DNA of 64,000 nt from Stenocarpella maydis (Eukaryota; Ascomycota; Sordariomycetes; Diaporthales; Diaporthaceae), in the NCBI GenBank assembly GCA_002270565.1, contig NQMI01000003.1, positions 964,876 to 1,028,875 of the forward strand. The letters are read 5' to 3'. The notes under the pieces were generated by a model. The model saw only the letters and a list, made by a program, of their open reading frames with translations, was not told the DNA's origin and ran no database searches. A program made the translations under genes and the position numbers. This document shows, in pieces, positions 1 to 11,204 of this stretch (position 1 is the first letter of the stretch; every line of letters begins with the position of its first letter).

Positions 1-1369
1 GAAGGGGCGGCAGGGCGATGCGTCGCTCTGGGCGGCCCTCTGGTGGCTGCTCCGGCGCCGCCGGCGGCCCCGGGGCATCAGGGTACATGTGTGCGTCGAC
101 TAGGTCCTCCAGGGTGAACGGGTTCGACCCACGCACTGACGAGCCGTGCGTGGCGTCGACGACGGTTGAAGATGCCTCGCTGTACGCGCTCGACGTCGTC
201 TGGAAGCTGAGGCCACTGTCGCGCCGCTTCTTGGCTGCGCCGTCATTGTCATGTTCCTGTGCCGACGCACCGCGTCTCAGGCTCGCGTTGCTCTCCACCT
301 CCCTGATCGTCGGCAGTTTCCTCTGGGTGAGCGACAGGGGGGCTGATATCACGAGCGGTTGCGGCGCCGGGCCCTGCTCCGGCGTGCAATCTAAGCCACG
401 CTCGTGGATCATGAATTCGGCCCTCTTCAGCGCAGAGCCCTCCACCACGATGCTGATCCGCTTCAGCTCCCCTTGGTAGTCGAAATGGTCGTTCTTCTGC
501 CCCTTCTTCTCATCCGGCCCGCTAAGCCCAGACGCATCGCTGCCGCTCTCAGCCGGAGGGCCTAGCATGTTTGGGGGCCCCTTTTGGGACAATTTGGTCG
601 ACCGCGCCGATTTGGACCGTGGCAGCCCAGGAAGCGCAGCAGCGAGGCCGTCGAGGATGCCGACAATGTCGGTCGTGAGTTTCTTCTTGCGGCCAGTGTT
701 GATAATGTCCTCGACGACGCTGCCGTTGGCCCACTCGAAGGACTCCTCTGACCAGGGGTTGAACAGAAGCATCACGGCGTCAGACTGCTCCAGCAGCTTC
801 TTGCGTTTGGCTTCGGCCTGGTGGGGGGAGGACCAGGCAAGCGTGTCCTGCCGTGAGATATCGTCTGGGCTGAACGGCTCCATCACGCTGCTGGCCGGTT
901 GACCAGGGCCGCTGGGGGCCTCGTGAATGATAAGATGGGCTTGTCTTCCACCAGGTAGGGTTACGTGCCGATGCCCTCCCATGAGCCGAGTGCCTCTTGA
1001 GGCATCAGGAGAGAACTGTCGGAGAGTGTAGCGCATCTGGAGTGATGTTTTCCCAGCACCCGGTGGGCCCAGCAAAAGGATTTGGATGTCCTCGGCGTTG
1101 CCGCCAAGTGGCGCCGAGGCGTTCTTGTTGAAGGTTGGTTGCTGGACTGCATGTTAGCCACAGTCTCATGCCTGCTCTCACGCGTGTGTGGTGACAAGTT
1201 GGGTGCGGCAGAACACACCACATACGTGCACGCACGAGAAACGTGATCCTGCGTAGACCTTGTAGAAGCCTAATGGAAATTGTCGAACACGGCAGGGAAG
1301 AAGATTAAGGTGGTGTCATACCCATTTCTCCTCTTCTGAGGAGGTCGAAGACCAGATGTCGCTCCCCAT
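1..1369 (-). CDS. P-loop (degenerate Ras-like GTPase?) protein with long tail, 3' end off window
   Basis: The minus strand reads open from about 1141 down to base 1. It contains a clear Walker A motif, LLLGPPGAGKTS (codons near 1050-1080), then a strand/helix pattern like a small GTPase: LPGGRQAHLIIHEAP where Ras has its DxxG strand, and DAVMLLFNPWSEESFE where Ras has the 'ILVYD..ESF' strand. After about 820 the protein becomes low-complexity and charged (KKKLTTDI.., DEKKGQKNDHF, GAAKKRRDSG). A plausible start is the ATG at 1369, giving a 16-codon first exon (1322-1369) followed by donor GTATGA. A later intron ends near 1141-1147, preceded by a GCTAAC branch site, with a GTATGT donor at 1220-1225. 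The exact middle exon is unresolved. Skipping directly from 1322 to 1141 keeps phase. The P-loop and reading frame are seen directly; the Ras-like assignment is inference because no DxxG or NKxD motif is evident. Confidence 0.6.
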
Positions 1370-3764
1370 CACGCCCCGCCTCCGGAAACGAACAGATATT
1401 ATTGTTACGAAGAAGAGAATTCATGCAAGTCCAGGTATCAAACCTAGTAATTAGGACAGAAAATGCGGTTATTGGGTCGTGCCCACGAACATCGTAGAGC
1501 AGATAGACAACTTAAGCAGAAGATTAGGGACTGGCCATAACAGTCCAAAGTCCGTATTGTGCGTGAAAAGGAATGTCGTAACAGAAGAAGGAAGGTATTT
1601 CAAGCCGCCAAGCGGGAATCGATAGACCCTATGTAGGAACTGACATGGCAGATAGTCGGACGACGCTCGACGGCGCGAGGGAGGACTTGCGAAGGCAGCA
1701 TATGGCAGGAAGGTTCGAGGCTTGTCCTTGGGGGCCAACGGAGACATCGAACTTGTAACAGTCAAGAACTTTGTCCGCCAACTCCAGGTTTCCGTCTGAT
1801 GCAGGCCCGGGCAGAGCAAACGGACGGCTGTAGGGTGCGCTTGGGGCCCCACGGGTGCTTGGATGCGGGCGGAATACTACGGTACCGCGCGCGTGGAGGT
1901 ACATATTCAGGTCCGAAGGACAGATAGGCGGGCGAGGCAGGAACAGGCTTGAAGCATCGTCGATCGACCCCGACAAGGGACAGACAGGCCAAGGCCACCT
2001 GGCAAGGGCGGGGGCCGAGCGTCATGACGAGCTCCCGGCATGAAGCCCGCGGAAACAGCCTAAACGGGAAACATAGACGGCAGCGGATCTTGGAAGGGAG
2101 TTGTGCGAGAGTGACATGTACTGTGGAGATACGCGTCGGGGAGAGGTCGGCCGGGATGATGCTGAGCCGCTGGGTAGGACAGAGGGGGCAAGGCGTGGCG
2201 CCGCGTGGCACACGGCCTGGCAGGGCACGGCAGCGTACCTGAGGCTCTTTTTCTCACTCGGCCCTACGGATACAATCTTCCCTCCATCCCTGGGTTCTTG
2301 GTCCGCCTGTTGCCGTGTGCAACGAACGCCCCTGCGGGTTCCAGCTCAGGGGGGCTTCTGGCAAGCGTAAACCTTGAGGGCGCCGCAAGGCTGATCAGAT
2401 GGTTGCTGTCGCGTTTCGAGACCATCGGGCGACCACACGGGGAAGTGCGCGTGCGCTTGGATTGTGTAGGGGGCAACATGTGAGAGGCCTGGCCTGTCCG
2501 GAAGCGCGTGGATGCGGCGGATTCCAAAACCCTAGCCAAAGGCAGTATCTAAGAGCTGTCTGCCTTGGATATGGCCAAGTCCCCCGGAACCCGTCTTGGC
2601 CCCGCCTCTGCCACATAAGGTTTGGTCTGTGTGGTGGCCGCTGGCAGGGGCATCCCAGGCGAGTTTGTTGACGCCCGTGGAAATGGCACAGCACAAGCTT
2701 AGCCATAGGATATAGCACTAAAATTTAAAGTTATGATATACTAGCCGGGGGAGGGGGGGGGCGGATAGCTTCCATTCTAAAACAACAGTGGGCCAGGGCT
2801 GTAGCCGTCGTTGGCACCTGTCACCCAATTGTTATCGTCTTTGCTTATGGATCGCAAGTCGCCCGAGGGAGCCAAAGTTACTGTTCTACAATATGTAGGT
2901 GACAGGAGGCGGGCAAGTGGAACGTGCCATGCCATCCGTTGGGGAGTTATTCTTGCTGTTCTCTTGCATTCGGCCGAAGGATTCAGTTCAGAGTTACCCA
3001 CCTGTCCTGTGCCATGTGGATCTCTGGTGCCATCCGAGGCCGCATCGCCGATGGATGGCACAGCAGGCACTCGTTCATCGTGGGCCCAGTGTCGCACGCA
3101 TAGACCACCAGCTACATGTCATCGGCCGGGAGTTTCATCAGAAACCCGTTCGCCGCAGCGTCAAGAACCCACCCAGTCAAAGCTGGGGGCAGTGCGACGG
3201 CGCAAAAAGAATGGAGGAAAAGCCACAAAAACCTTCATTCCGCCCTTCGTGCAAGCCAGACTGCCAGACTGCGCTGATCGTCAGGAGCCACCTACCGCGG
3301 ACAATGTTTGGACAGCTGCTGATCATGCGCGCGCGGTCCCCTTCCAGACGGGAAATATCGCGAGGGCCGTGGTAGCGCGTAGGAAGAAGGGATAAATAAG
3401 CACGCTGAGACACGGCTCTTCGATATAGACGATCATTCTCTTATTGCTGGACTAGAATTTCCGGCGACACGCTGTCGGCCGTGTTAAAAAAAAAAAAAAA
3501 AAAAAAAGTGTCACTCACATGCAGTTCCGAGGCCCCAAAAACTATTAAAATCGTCCCAATTGCCAGTCCATTGCCGCTGGCATTTCTCTTAGTGCCCTCC
3601 CTGTAGGGATCGGAATTTCTAACGCCAGTAAATGATTCAACAGCGCCTTGCTATGCTCAACGGGCGAGTCGACTCGTGACTGAGCCCGCGCGTCCAAGAT
3701 ATTAGACCAAACATCACAGCCTCGAGAAACCAAGCATTCCTGCAATACTCCTTAAATGCCTTCA
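1370..3764. other. Intergenic, no supportable gene
   Basis: About 2.4 kb. Open frames of 60-190 codons occur on both strands, but they overlap each other, lack recognisable domains and several start with TTG or GTG. The stretch holds a G-run near 2750-2761 and a 22-base A-run at 3486-3507. It would include the promoter of the leftmost gene (reading left) and the 3' flank of the membrane-protein gene. Confidence 0.5.
3486..3507. repeat. Poly(A) tract, 22 nt
   Basis: Uninterrupted run of 22 A residues on the plus strand. It could be a simple homopolymer or the tail scar of an old retroposed copy. No target-site duplication or upstream reverse-transcriptase sequence was noticed. Confidence 0.9.
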
Positions 3765-5336
3765 CTATAAGTGGCCCGTCTTGACTGCCTCCGACTCGGG
3801 CTGCACCTCCCTGAGCGGCGCGTGCTGCGCCGCAGAATCTGCCTCGGGACCACCAGGAGAAGAGTCAGCGCCGCCGATGCTCTCCTTCATAATTTCGTTC
3901 TTGCGGGTTACGGCCGGCCAGCTGCGATCCTTCCGGGCGTTCTCGCCGGCCTCCCTTAGCCACTGCTTCCACTGGGATGTGCTCGGCGCCGCGCCGCTGC
4001 GCTCGACCCATCCGGTGCTCTTGGTCTCGCGGATGGCGTACCACAGGGTCCTCGTGAAGCTGCGGTGGCCCTCTGCTCCGTTGGTGTCCGCGCCAGAGAC
4101 CGAGTCCTCGCCCGCGTATTTGGCGTCTTCGGGGGTCATATCCTCCCACTCGTAGCGTGACAGGTCCCAAAAGTGCCGCCGGGGTATCATGCCGAGGAGC
4201 CAGTATACGCCATTCAGTACTATGTAGCTCCCGCTGATGAGAACCTGCGCCTCGAAGCGTGTGTTTCCGAGCAGGACGACGCCCACCATGAGCAGCATCG
4301 TCCCCATGGCCATAAGGAAACGGTAGGTCTTGGGGCCAACATGGTACTCGCAGTCCTCTGTGCCGGTGTAGAGCTCACGGGCCACCTCCTCGGTGCATTT
4401 GACCAGTATGAAGGCGCCCTCGCGCGTTCTAATCATCATGTCTCCGGGGGGTACATCTGTGGTGTTAGGAGGCCGCACCATAAGGCGCGGGCGCCACCAT
4501 GACGCGTATCCGACGATGGAGGCCTGGACTGAGATGATGAAGATGGCTATCAGGGCATTTCCGTCCTTCCAGTACGCTGTCAGACCAAAGATGAGCATGG
4601 TCAGGACGAATGATGCAACCGTAGCGACATGGATAGGACTGCTCCATGCAGGAGGTACCGCGGGGCGAGCGGTAGGTGTCAGGGTCAAACTTGGGTTCGC
4701 CATGAAGTCGGTGACCTTCTCCTTGGCTGTAAGGCGTCGTTTGATGCCCATGGTCGGCTCGAGTGGTGCGTCGCCCTTTTCCACATCGACGTCCTTTTCC
4801 ACATCGACGTCGAACTTGACGTCCTTGGCCCCCTCGCGCCGCGGCCCCTTGTTGTGGGTATCATGTTCCGACGGCGGTCGGTCAAGGCCGTTCTTCAGGG
4901 GGCCGGATCTCGGTTTTGGCACGGAACGGTGCCACAACCTGCTGGCCCATGAGCCCCTCATGGGCGGCGTCCCCTTGCGCGGCGCACAGACTTCGTCCCT
5001 ATGCTTGATCTCGAGGACCTTGAAGGAGTAAGGGGCCTGGTCGTCGAGCGGGTGTATGATGTTGGCAAAGAAGCCCACAGAGTCAAGGGCAACACCGTTA
5101 TGGACTCCCACCATCTGGGCGTTGTATGTGGGAAGCCGGGTAGGCCTTTTGGACTTCAGCAGAGCCTGGGGGGCAGGCAAGATACGCGGCAGCAGACACA
5201 GGACGGAAGCTGTAATAGGTTGTGCATGGTCTTCCATGGACGACTCGCCAATGACGGCGAGGAGAGTGACGACGTCCAAGCCCCAGCTCTCCTTGGAGAC
5301 TGGAAACCATGTTGCCACCGGGCTTTCGTCTGCCAT
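3765..5336 (-). CDS. Uncharacterised fungal multi-pass membrane protein
   Basis: Single uninterrupted frame of 523 codons starting at the ATG at 5336. The first 230 residues are mostly hydrophilic, with an acidic/basic stretch at about 165-190 that includes a short duplicated DVDVEK unit. Four hydrophobic segments follow in the second half: about 237-256, 260-280, 339-357 and 364-384. Between segments two and three lies a roughly 55-residue soluble loop (MIRTREGAFILVK, then TEDCEYHVGPKTYRF). The tail after 385 is polar and acidic and contains several Trp residues (FWDLSRYEWEDM). The sequence looks coherent and uninterrupted, and has the look of a lineage-restricted ascomycete membrane protein. 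I recognise no family and assign no function. A short 5' exon cannot be excluded. Confidence 0.7.
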   Translation of the reverse strand: MADESPVATWFPVSKESWGLDVVTLLAVIGESSMEDHAQPITASVLCLLPRILPAPQALLKSKRPTRLPTYNAQMVGVHNGVALDSVGFFANIIHPLDDQAPYSFKVLEIKHRDEVCAPRKGTPPMRGSWASRLWHRSVPKPRSGPLKNGLDRPPSEHDTHNKGPRREGAKDVKFDVDVEKDVDVEKGDAPLEPTMGIKRRLTAKEKVTDFMANPSLTLTPTARPAVPPAWSSPIHVATVASFVLTMLIFGLTAYWKDGNALIAIFIISVQASIVGYASWWRPRLMVRPPNTTDVPPGDMMIRTREGAFILVKCTEEVARELYTGTEDCEYHVGPKTYRFLMAMGTMLLMVGVVLLGNTRFEAQVLISGSYIVLNGVYWLLGMIPRRHFWDLSRYEWEDMTPEDAKYAGEDSVSGADTNGAEGHRSFTRTLWYAIRETKSTGWVERSGAAPSTSQWKQWLREAGENARKDRSWPAVTRKNEIMKESIGGADSSPGGPEADSAAQHAPLREVQPESEAVKTGHL

Positions 5337-6188
5337 GGTGACGTTGTTAGTGAGGGAGAGCGAGATTGCCTCGGAGTGAGAATCCCGCTCTCGATGCTAG
5401 GCTAGTTGCAATGAAGCTGGTGCGGTCCGAGATATAGAATATAAATTGCCAGGTGATGGAGGAGCTGCCCGGCCTGTGGGCCTTCTAGCTCGTGGCTTGT
5501 GGCTTGGCGCTGGCGTGACAGACCAGACCAATCAAGAGATGGCCATGGCTGGCTATATGGGTGCAAGTATTGTGAGCGAGGCAACCGTCCTGACGCCCAA
5601 GGTGAGACAGGAGAAAAGATTTCTCTCGGGGTCCTCTCGACGCCCAACAGGCCCATGGACGACTGGCCCAGGGGTGGCGCAGTGTGGGCTTGCGGTCCAC
5701 AAGGAAGCGCATCCTGGCTGTCCTGGCTGCCTGGCTGTGTGAGTGGCACTGCATGCACGCATGCACTGAGGCGTGGCCATCGTCGAGCGGCTGTCGTCGG
5801 GTCCGTTGGCACTAGTTCTCGTCCCGCTCAGGCGGACCAGGCCCACCCTATCGAGCGGATGCACTCGGTCGCATTGGATGGCTGACTTGATCATGGTCGT
5901 GGAGTCTAGTCTGCCTCTACAACTTGTCGCATGGGTGACTGTTATGGGTAGAAGATGAAGGGGAAAGAAAAACCCGGGCGGCTGCCGAGACATATGTAGC
6001 AGAGAGGAGAGCAAGCGGGCTGTCATGCCCACTCTTTGCTCCACAGTTGTTGGTCAGGGTTAGGGGTACATAGCAAGACCGTGGATGAAATACCAGTCTA
6101 GAATTGGACAGCTCCTCGCAGGCACACGTACATTTGCATGGGGAGCCACCCAGTATCAGCTTCAAAACAGACCAGCCCCCCAGACAAC
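5337..6188. other. Intergenic between divergent genes
   Basis: About 0.85 kb separating the divergently transcribed membrane-protein gene (-) and Ap4A phosphorylase gene (+), so it presumably holds both promoters. No coding feature and no clear regulatory motif were recognised. Confidence 0.5.
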
Positions 6189-7255
6189 ATGTCTAGTAAC
6201 AGCGCCATCGAGAAAGACCCACAAGATATTGCGACTAGTGGTTCTCTCGGCGATCTTGGGACAAGAGCACTGAGAATGTTTGATAGCCTCCTGACCCAAG
6301 GAAGGCTGTTCTACGAGACTAACGAGGGCGAGATCATGGATGACAACGGCTTCAAGGTAAGCTGCCAGGCCACTGGTCATCCTTTTGAACACCAGATGCT
6401 TACCATCATGAGTTTGAATTCCGGATCTCCCCCGTGTCTCGCAAGAAGCCCATTCTCCCCCCGCATGCTCCAGAGCGGCAAGGACATGGCGGGCCATTCC
6501 TCCACCCCGACGTTGATTTTGTGGTTGCTCCTATTGGCGAGCATCACATACTCGAACTGAACATGTACTGCATCTATCGGCCAGCATACGTCCTCCATAC
6601 TCGCCTTTTCGCGCCACAGACGGATGACTTGGATCTCCATGACCTACGGGCTGCATATGCAGTAATGGAGAGTCTTGGCCCCAAAGCTCCCCAGATGGTC
6701 ATATACAATTGCGGGGTTGAAGCAGGCTCATCTCAAGGTCATAAGCATATGCAAGTCTTTGCATATCCCGACTGCTTCGGCCTGTTCCCGGAACGGGCTC
6801 AGTCCTGTTCAGGTACGTGAATTCTTCCCCAAGTTGTTTAATATTCTGGCGATAGCGGACATCTGCAGACAATTCAAACGACAATAGATATTACGACGAA
6901 TATTCAGGGCGTCCCGTACCATCATTTTGTTCTTCGTCTTGCGGACAGAGATCCCGAACATATCCTCGACACGTACCTTTGCTTACTGAAGGCGATGAGA
7001 GCCGTGCAATCAAGGTTCAGTGGTGTCAAGGCTTACAATGCTGCTTTCACACGGGATTGGATCTGCTTGATCCCCCGGACCCATACGAGTAAAGACGGCG
7101 AAGGCGCAACAAATACCGCAGGGATGCTCGGCATCGTATGGTTGCGTGACCAAGCTGAGAGGCAGACCTGGGAACGCTTGGGTTACTCATCTCACCTGCG
7201 ATATCTTGGAATACCAATCATTGAACCCCAGCCAGACATCAACGCATGTATCTAG
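6189..7255 (+). CDS. Ap4A phosphorylase / ATP adenylyltransferase (APA1/APA2 family)
   Basis: Cleaves diadenosine tetraphosphate with phosphate to ADP and ATP (known for yeast Apa1/Apa2). The family marker is visible: YNCGVEAGSSQGHKHMQVF carries the HxHxQ nucleotidyl-transfer motif with its preceding Gly/Ser loop. The C-terminal part has VPYHHFVLRL, YNAAFTRDWICLIPR and AGMLGIVWL, all in the family order. Proposed exons are 6189-6356, 6413-6812 and 6888-7255, giving 311 aa (yeast Apa1 is about 320). Intron 1 (GTAAGC...CATGAG, 56 nt) is clean and in phase. Intron 2 has a good donor (GTACGT at 6813), but the nearest strong acceptor (CTGCAG at 6868) puts the conserved C-terminus out of frame; the weaker CAATAG ending at 6887 restores it. 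A one-base disruption is the alternative. An in-frame ATG at 6138 would add 17 residues. Confidence 0.85.
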
Positions 7256-9216
7256 CCTGGTTTCAGACATATTTCTTGGCCAGTGAGCTTTCAGCCTCCC
7301 ATTGTATTCTCGAAACCCTGGAACACCCGAGGCAACAAGATTTGATACTCAACAACGGACTGGCACAATCAGCTGTTCAAGAATGCCCAAAACGGAACGC
7401 GATTCAACCAGCTTCTGTCAACCTCCTTCCAGAAGCGAAACAAAAGATTGCGTCCAGGGACAAAATTCTGATAGCCTGCCGTGTTTTGCTCTGGGTCGAA
7501 CGTCATTAGAGAAGCAACTCCGTCTCAGGTCGCAGAAGAGCTGAACGCCTCGGGTGGGTAAATAAGTTGAAATCCATGCCATACTGATATCATCTGGTTT
7601 CATTTTTAATCCGATCAAAATACTCTTCTTTTGGGTTGTGGCGGGGAGGGGCGCAGAGGGGGCTCAGGAAAGAAGGAAAGAAAGAGTTGCAGGCGGTCAC
7701 TTCTTATAGTCATAAACGCTGAAAAACAAAACCAGCGCTAGACAATAAATACAACGCTAATGATACTGAGTTCATGTTGATACCAATGCTGATAATATGT
7801 AAACAGGTGCAGGGTCAACTCGGAGAAGTCATCGTATGGTTGCAAACCAGATAGTGCGAAGCGATGATTCCGACAACTGGAGGCTGCATGCCATGTTCTA
7901 GTGACAGACATAATATTCTAATAGAACCGAACTAGTCCCTTGGCTTGCGTAATTAAGCACTTGGTCTATCAGCCTCGCCTATACCTATGTAAGTATCTCC
8001 TCAGGTCTACAGCAAATGTACAAAATCATGCCATCATGGACTGATTACCTAGGTAGGTATATTGATCGGTCTCTGTCATGTCTATATACCCGTCCGCTTT
8101 AAGTCTACCTGTGTAACAAGGTTACCTGCTTGAATGGGCACCTTCCATTTGGTGCAACTTCTCACCATACACCCCTGGCAGCATCAAGCCATGGCGGCTC
8201 CTTATAGCCAAATACAGGTTGTAGTTGAGTATGAAAACTTCATCCCCGCTCTGAGGATGCACAACCCAGGGAGCCATTACGTCCTGATACAGTTCTAAAC
8301 TAAAGACCATATTATATATGGTCTTTTAAAGCGGTGCTATTCCTACAACCTTTATTCCTGGAGGACCAGTCCTGGCATAGCACTTTACACCCGCCAGCTG
8401 CCATACTAGTACTTGGCACTTGAATTCAGTTGAGCTATCACTACGAATGTAGTAGAAAACAAGGCTGATCCATGAATAACGTACCTATCAATATATGCAG
8501 CAAATTAGTGTGGGCGGCGGGAATTAGTCGCCTATATCTATATCCGTTCTCCCTACCCTCTATGATCCTTTCTGCAGAGGTGGTTACGGAAAGGCTACCT
8601 CCTCGTACCTAGGCTGCCGGCAGGCACGGCTCTATTAGCAATATAGACGAGAAGGGCTTTAAAGCCATCACTGAGGATGTCCGAGACGTCGTAACTCAAC
8701 GCACCCCATGTTATATTAGCTCCTTCTTCTCGAAGATCAGACCCCCGTGTTCCGCAATGAACTGCTCGACGCCATCAAGTTGCGTGAGGAAGCGCCTCAA
8801 CAGCCGAGATCCCACCCCCGCGGAACGCGAGCGTGTTCTTGACCAGCCCGGGGTGTCCTCGAGACTACGAACCTCAGATGCCTCTTCAACCTACCTATCA
8901 CTGCGGGCCTCTATTTTGCAGACCGCGCCAATCTAGGCAGCGGCTTCTGGGATCACAGAGCAACCCGAAAATGGGGGTTCAGTCGGCCACAATGTCTATT
9001 GACCACATCCCATGTTGGAAGGGCGCGAAAAGGTCAAGCCTATTCAACCCAGGCTGGGAGTGAGAAGGCTCTTTTAGGGCTCACCAGGAGGGGCGAAAGG
9101 GGGTAGGCGGTGTAAAAATATGTATGTGCTTGTTTGTACTGTCTCGCTGCGTAAAATTGGTATAAGCTCTTAGTACAATAACAAGGCCCCTCTCCCGATG
9201 CACAATTAAATGTTAA
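7256..9216. other. Intergenic, AT-richer, with decayed coding remnant
   Basis: About 2 kb. The first 1.3 kb has many short TA-rich words such as TACCTAGGTAGGTA, and stops are frequent in all frames. The only coding-like material is the broken minus-strand remnant at 8595-8890, listed separately. No intact gene seen. Confidence 0.5.
8595..8890 (-). pseudogene. Degenerate coding remnant, family unrecognised
   Basis: Two adjacent open pieces on the minus strand read like ordinary protein but are separated by stops and a frame change. The first (8890 to 8711) contains LLRRFLTQLDGVEQFIAEHGG and ends IFEKKELI at a TAA. The second (about 8697 to 8595, shifted frame) contains SYDVSDILSDGFKALLVY and ends GSLGTRR at a TAG. 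Codon use and amino-acid composition look coding, but no start, no full domain and no bridging intron with good sites were found. Most likely a remnant of an inactivated gene. I do not recognise the family. Confidence 0.35.
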
Positions 9217-11204
9217 TCAGCCCTTTTTCTCATCAAGTTCTGTTTCAAACTCGCCAAACTCCTCGATCGCCTCATCCAGGAACTTCTCCCAGCGCTCCTC
9301 CCACGCCCGCCGCAGATCCTGCTGCTCCGCGGCCGAAATGCAGGCGTGATCGAGGCTCCACTCGATGAGCTGCTTCCAGCCGAAGAGGGTCATGTCGGGC
9401 TTGCCGATCATGGACTGGTAGAAGTCGTGCGAGAGGGTTGAGCTACAGTGAAGGGTGGTTAGGAGCTGTTACGACAGGATTGTTCCAGGATCTGGTGATG
9501 GTTTGGGAAGTTGGGGCAAGGTAGGCTACTGTAAACTCACTTGAACAAGGTCCCATTATCACTGCTTACAGTGCAGTGCACATTATTAGCCAGCATGCTA
9601 TACATGGCATGCCCGCCGGCCCGCGGCGTCAGGCCCAGGACCTCATTGGAGATTGGGCACAGCTCGACACATACACCGGCCTTCTTCATGCGCTCCATGA
9701 GATATGGATGGCGCGCAAGGGAGAAGCCGTGGCCGATGCGGCGAGAACCGAGCAGCAGCGCGTCGAGGAGGTTATCATCCGTTTCAGAGCCGGACTCGAG
9801 GGTCTCTCCGCAGTGGAACAGGAATGGAATCTCCCCGACGCCAGCCTCGCTGCAGTCCTTTTGGAACCGCAGGAACTCGGGCACGAAGGCGCTGAGCGGC
9901 TTGCCCTTGCCCTCCTCGCCCACGAGGTCGAACCCGGCTATCCAGGCGGGCCAGCGCTGCTTGAAACGGAGGCACTCAGCCAGCCCGTTGGCGACCTTTT
10001 CCTTGGGGTAGGACCGGGGGCAGCAGTAGATGACCTTGAGGCCCCCAAAGTAGGTATCGCGGCCTGCCTTTTCCTTCTGGAACCGCTCAACCTCGTCGAT
10101 GATCATCTCCATGATGCCGATGTTGTCGATCTTGCGCGACCCGTCGTCGGTCCAGACTTGGTTTGTGTCCATGAAATTCGGGCGTATCTCGGCGTACTGG
10201 ATGTTGTCGCTGACAAAGTCCTCGAGGCACCTGCGCGTGTACTCGCGGTATGCCCTCTCGTAGTTGAAGAGGCCCTTCATCATCTGGGTCCGGCCGTTGA
10301 ACTCTTCCCACGCGCCGCTGACCGTCTGGGGCAGGTCATGTGCCTCGTCCTCCCGGAAGACCAGCTTCTCCTGCAGCCATTCCAGGGCGCCTGCCCCGTT
10401 GTTGTGCTCTGGAAACGCCTGAACAAAGTCCTTGAACTTCATGGGCGTGCGGTCCTTGTAATCTTGGTCGAACAGGCTGCCCTTGCTGGCGGTGAGGTCC
10501 ATGATGGAGAACTGGATCCTGCACCGTGAGTACCTGTTGGGCTGATCGTCTCCTGTCGTGTGCAGGGGTACGTCACTGGTGATGTACATGTGGTCCATCT
10601 CACTGGCGATCTCGAGCAGGACGTGGGGTAGCAGACAGGCGTTGAAGTGGATGTGCAGATGGGCACCCTTGGGAAGCCGCTTGGCGAGCTTGAAGACGTT
10701 TGTCCTGTCGATGAGAGGCTTGTTGGACAGGAAATGGTCCCCGGCGAAGCGGGGATGTAATTGCCCAGTGATGCCCTGGCGGGGCGGCTCCTTTGCATAG
10801 ACATTCTCGTCGTCATGGCGCTTGAGGTTTTGGAGGATGCGATTCACACGCTGCTCCTTTGGCGTTGCGCGGGTAGTGCATTTCCACTCGAAGCCGAGCG
10901 CGGCCTCACGCTGCTTGAGCTCGGCGCGGCTCTTGTGGTAGTCGCCAGCGGGGCCAGCAGTGCCTAGTCTGAGGTCGATGATATGGTCCAGGGAATCTAC
11001 CGTGTCCCAGTCATGACGGTCTGCCTTCTGTGAGATCTTCCTGACCATTTTCCTGCTGGGGTGGGGGTCAGCCGGGTCGCCGTCAGTGGGTGGTCGAGGT
11101 AGGATCTGATTCACAGGTTGCGAAACTTGACGGTAAAGGCCTTGGGCCTGGGCTTTCTCTGCAGTTTCGGGCCCATTCTGATTTATGCTGCAGAAGATAC
11201 CCAT
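9217..11204 (-). CDS. Adenosine deaminase, ADGF/CECR1-like
   Basis: Metal-dependent deaminase of the amidohydrolase fold, expected to convert adenosine to inosine. Motifs in order: GAHLHIHFNA (first HxH zinc ligands), FHCGET (third His), RIGHG, and SSDNGTLF (zinc-ligand Asp), followed after the intron by the conserved LSHDFY. The two exons are 9541-11204 and 9217-9442; the 98-nt intron (GTGAGT...CTGTAG) splits codon AA|C in phase. With the first ATG (11204) the product is 629 aa. A second in-frame ATG at 11048 has better context and gives a start closer to the conserved core, so the first 52 residues are doubtful. No signal peptide is apparent, unlike secreted animal ADGFs. The position after the ligand Asp is Asn rather than the second Asp of classical adenosine deaminases. 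Confidence 0.88.

Noticed and set aside
2811..3395. 194-codon plus-strand frame
   Set aside because: Opens with TTG, has no domain and overlaps other equally long frames.
9576..10529. 317-codon plus-strand open frame
   Set aside because: Antisense shadow of the adenosine deaminase exon, with no domain of its own.
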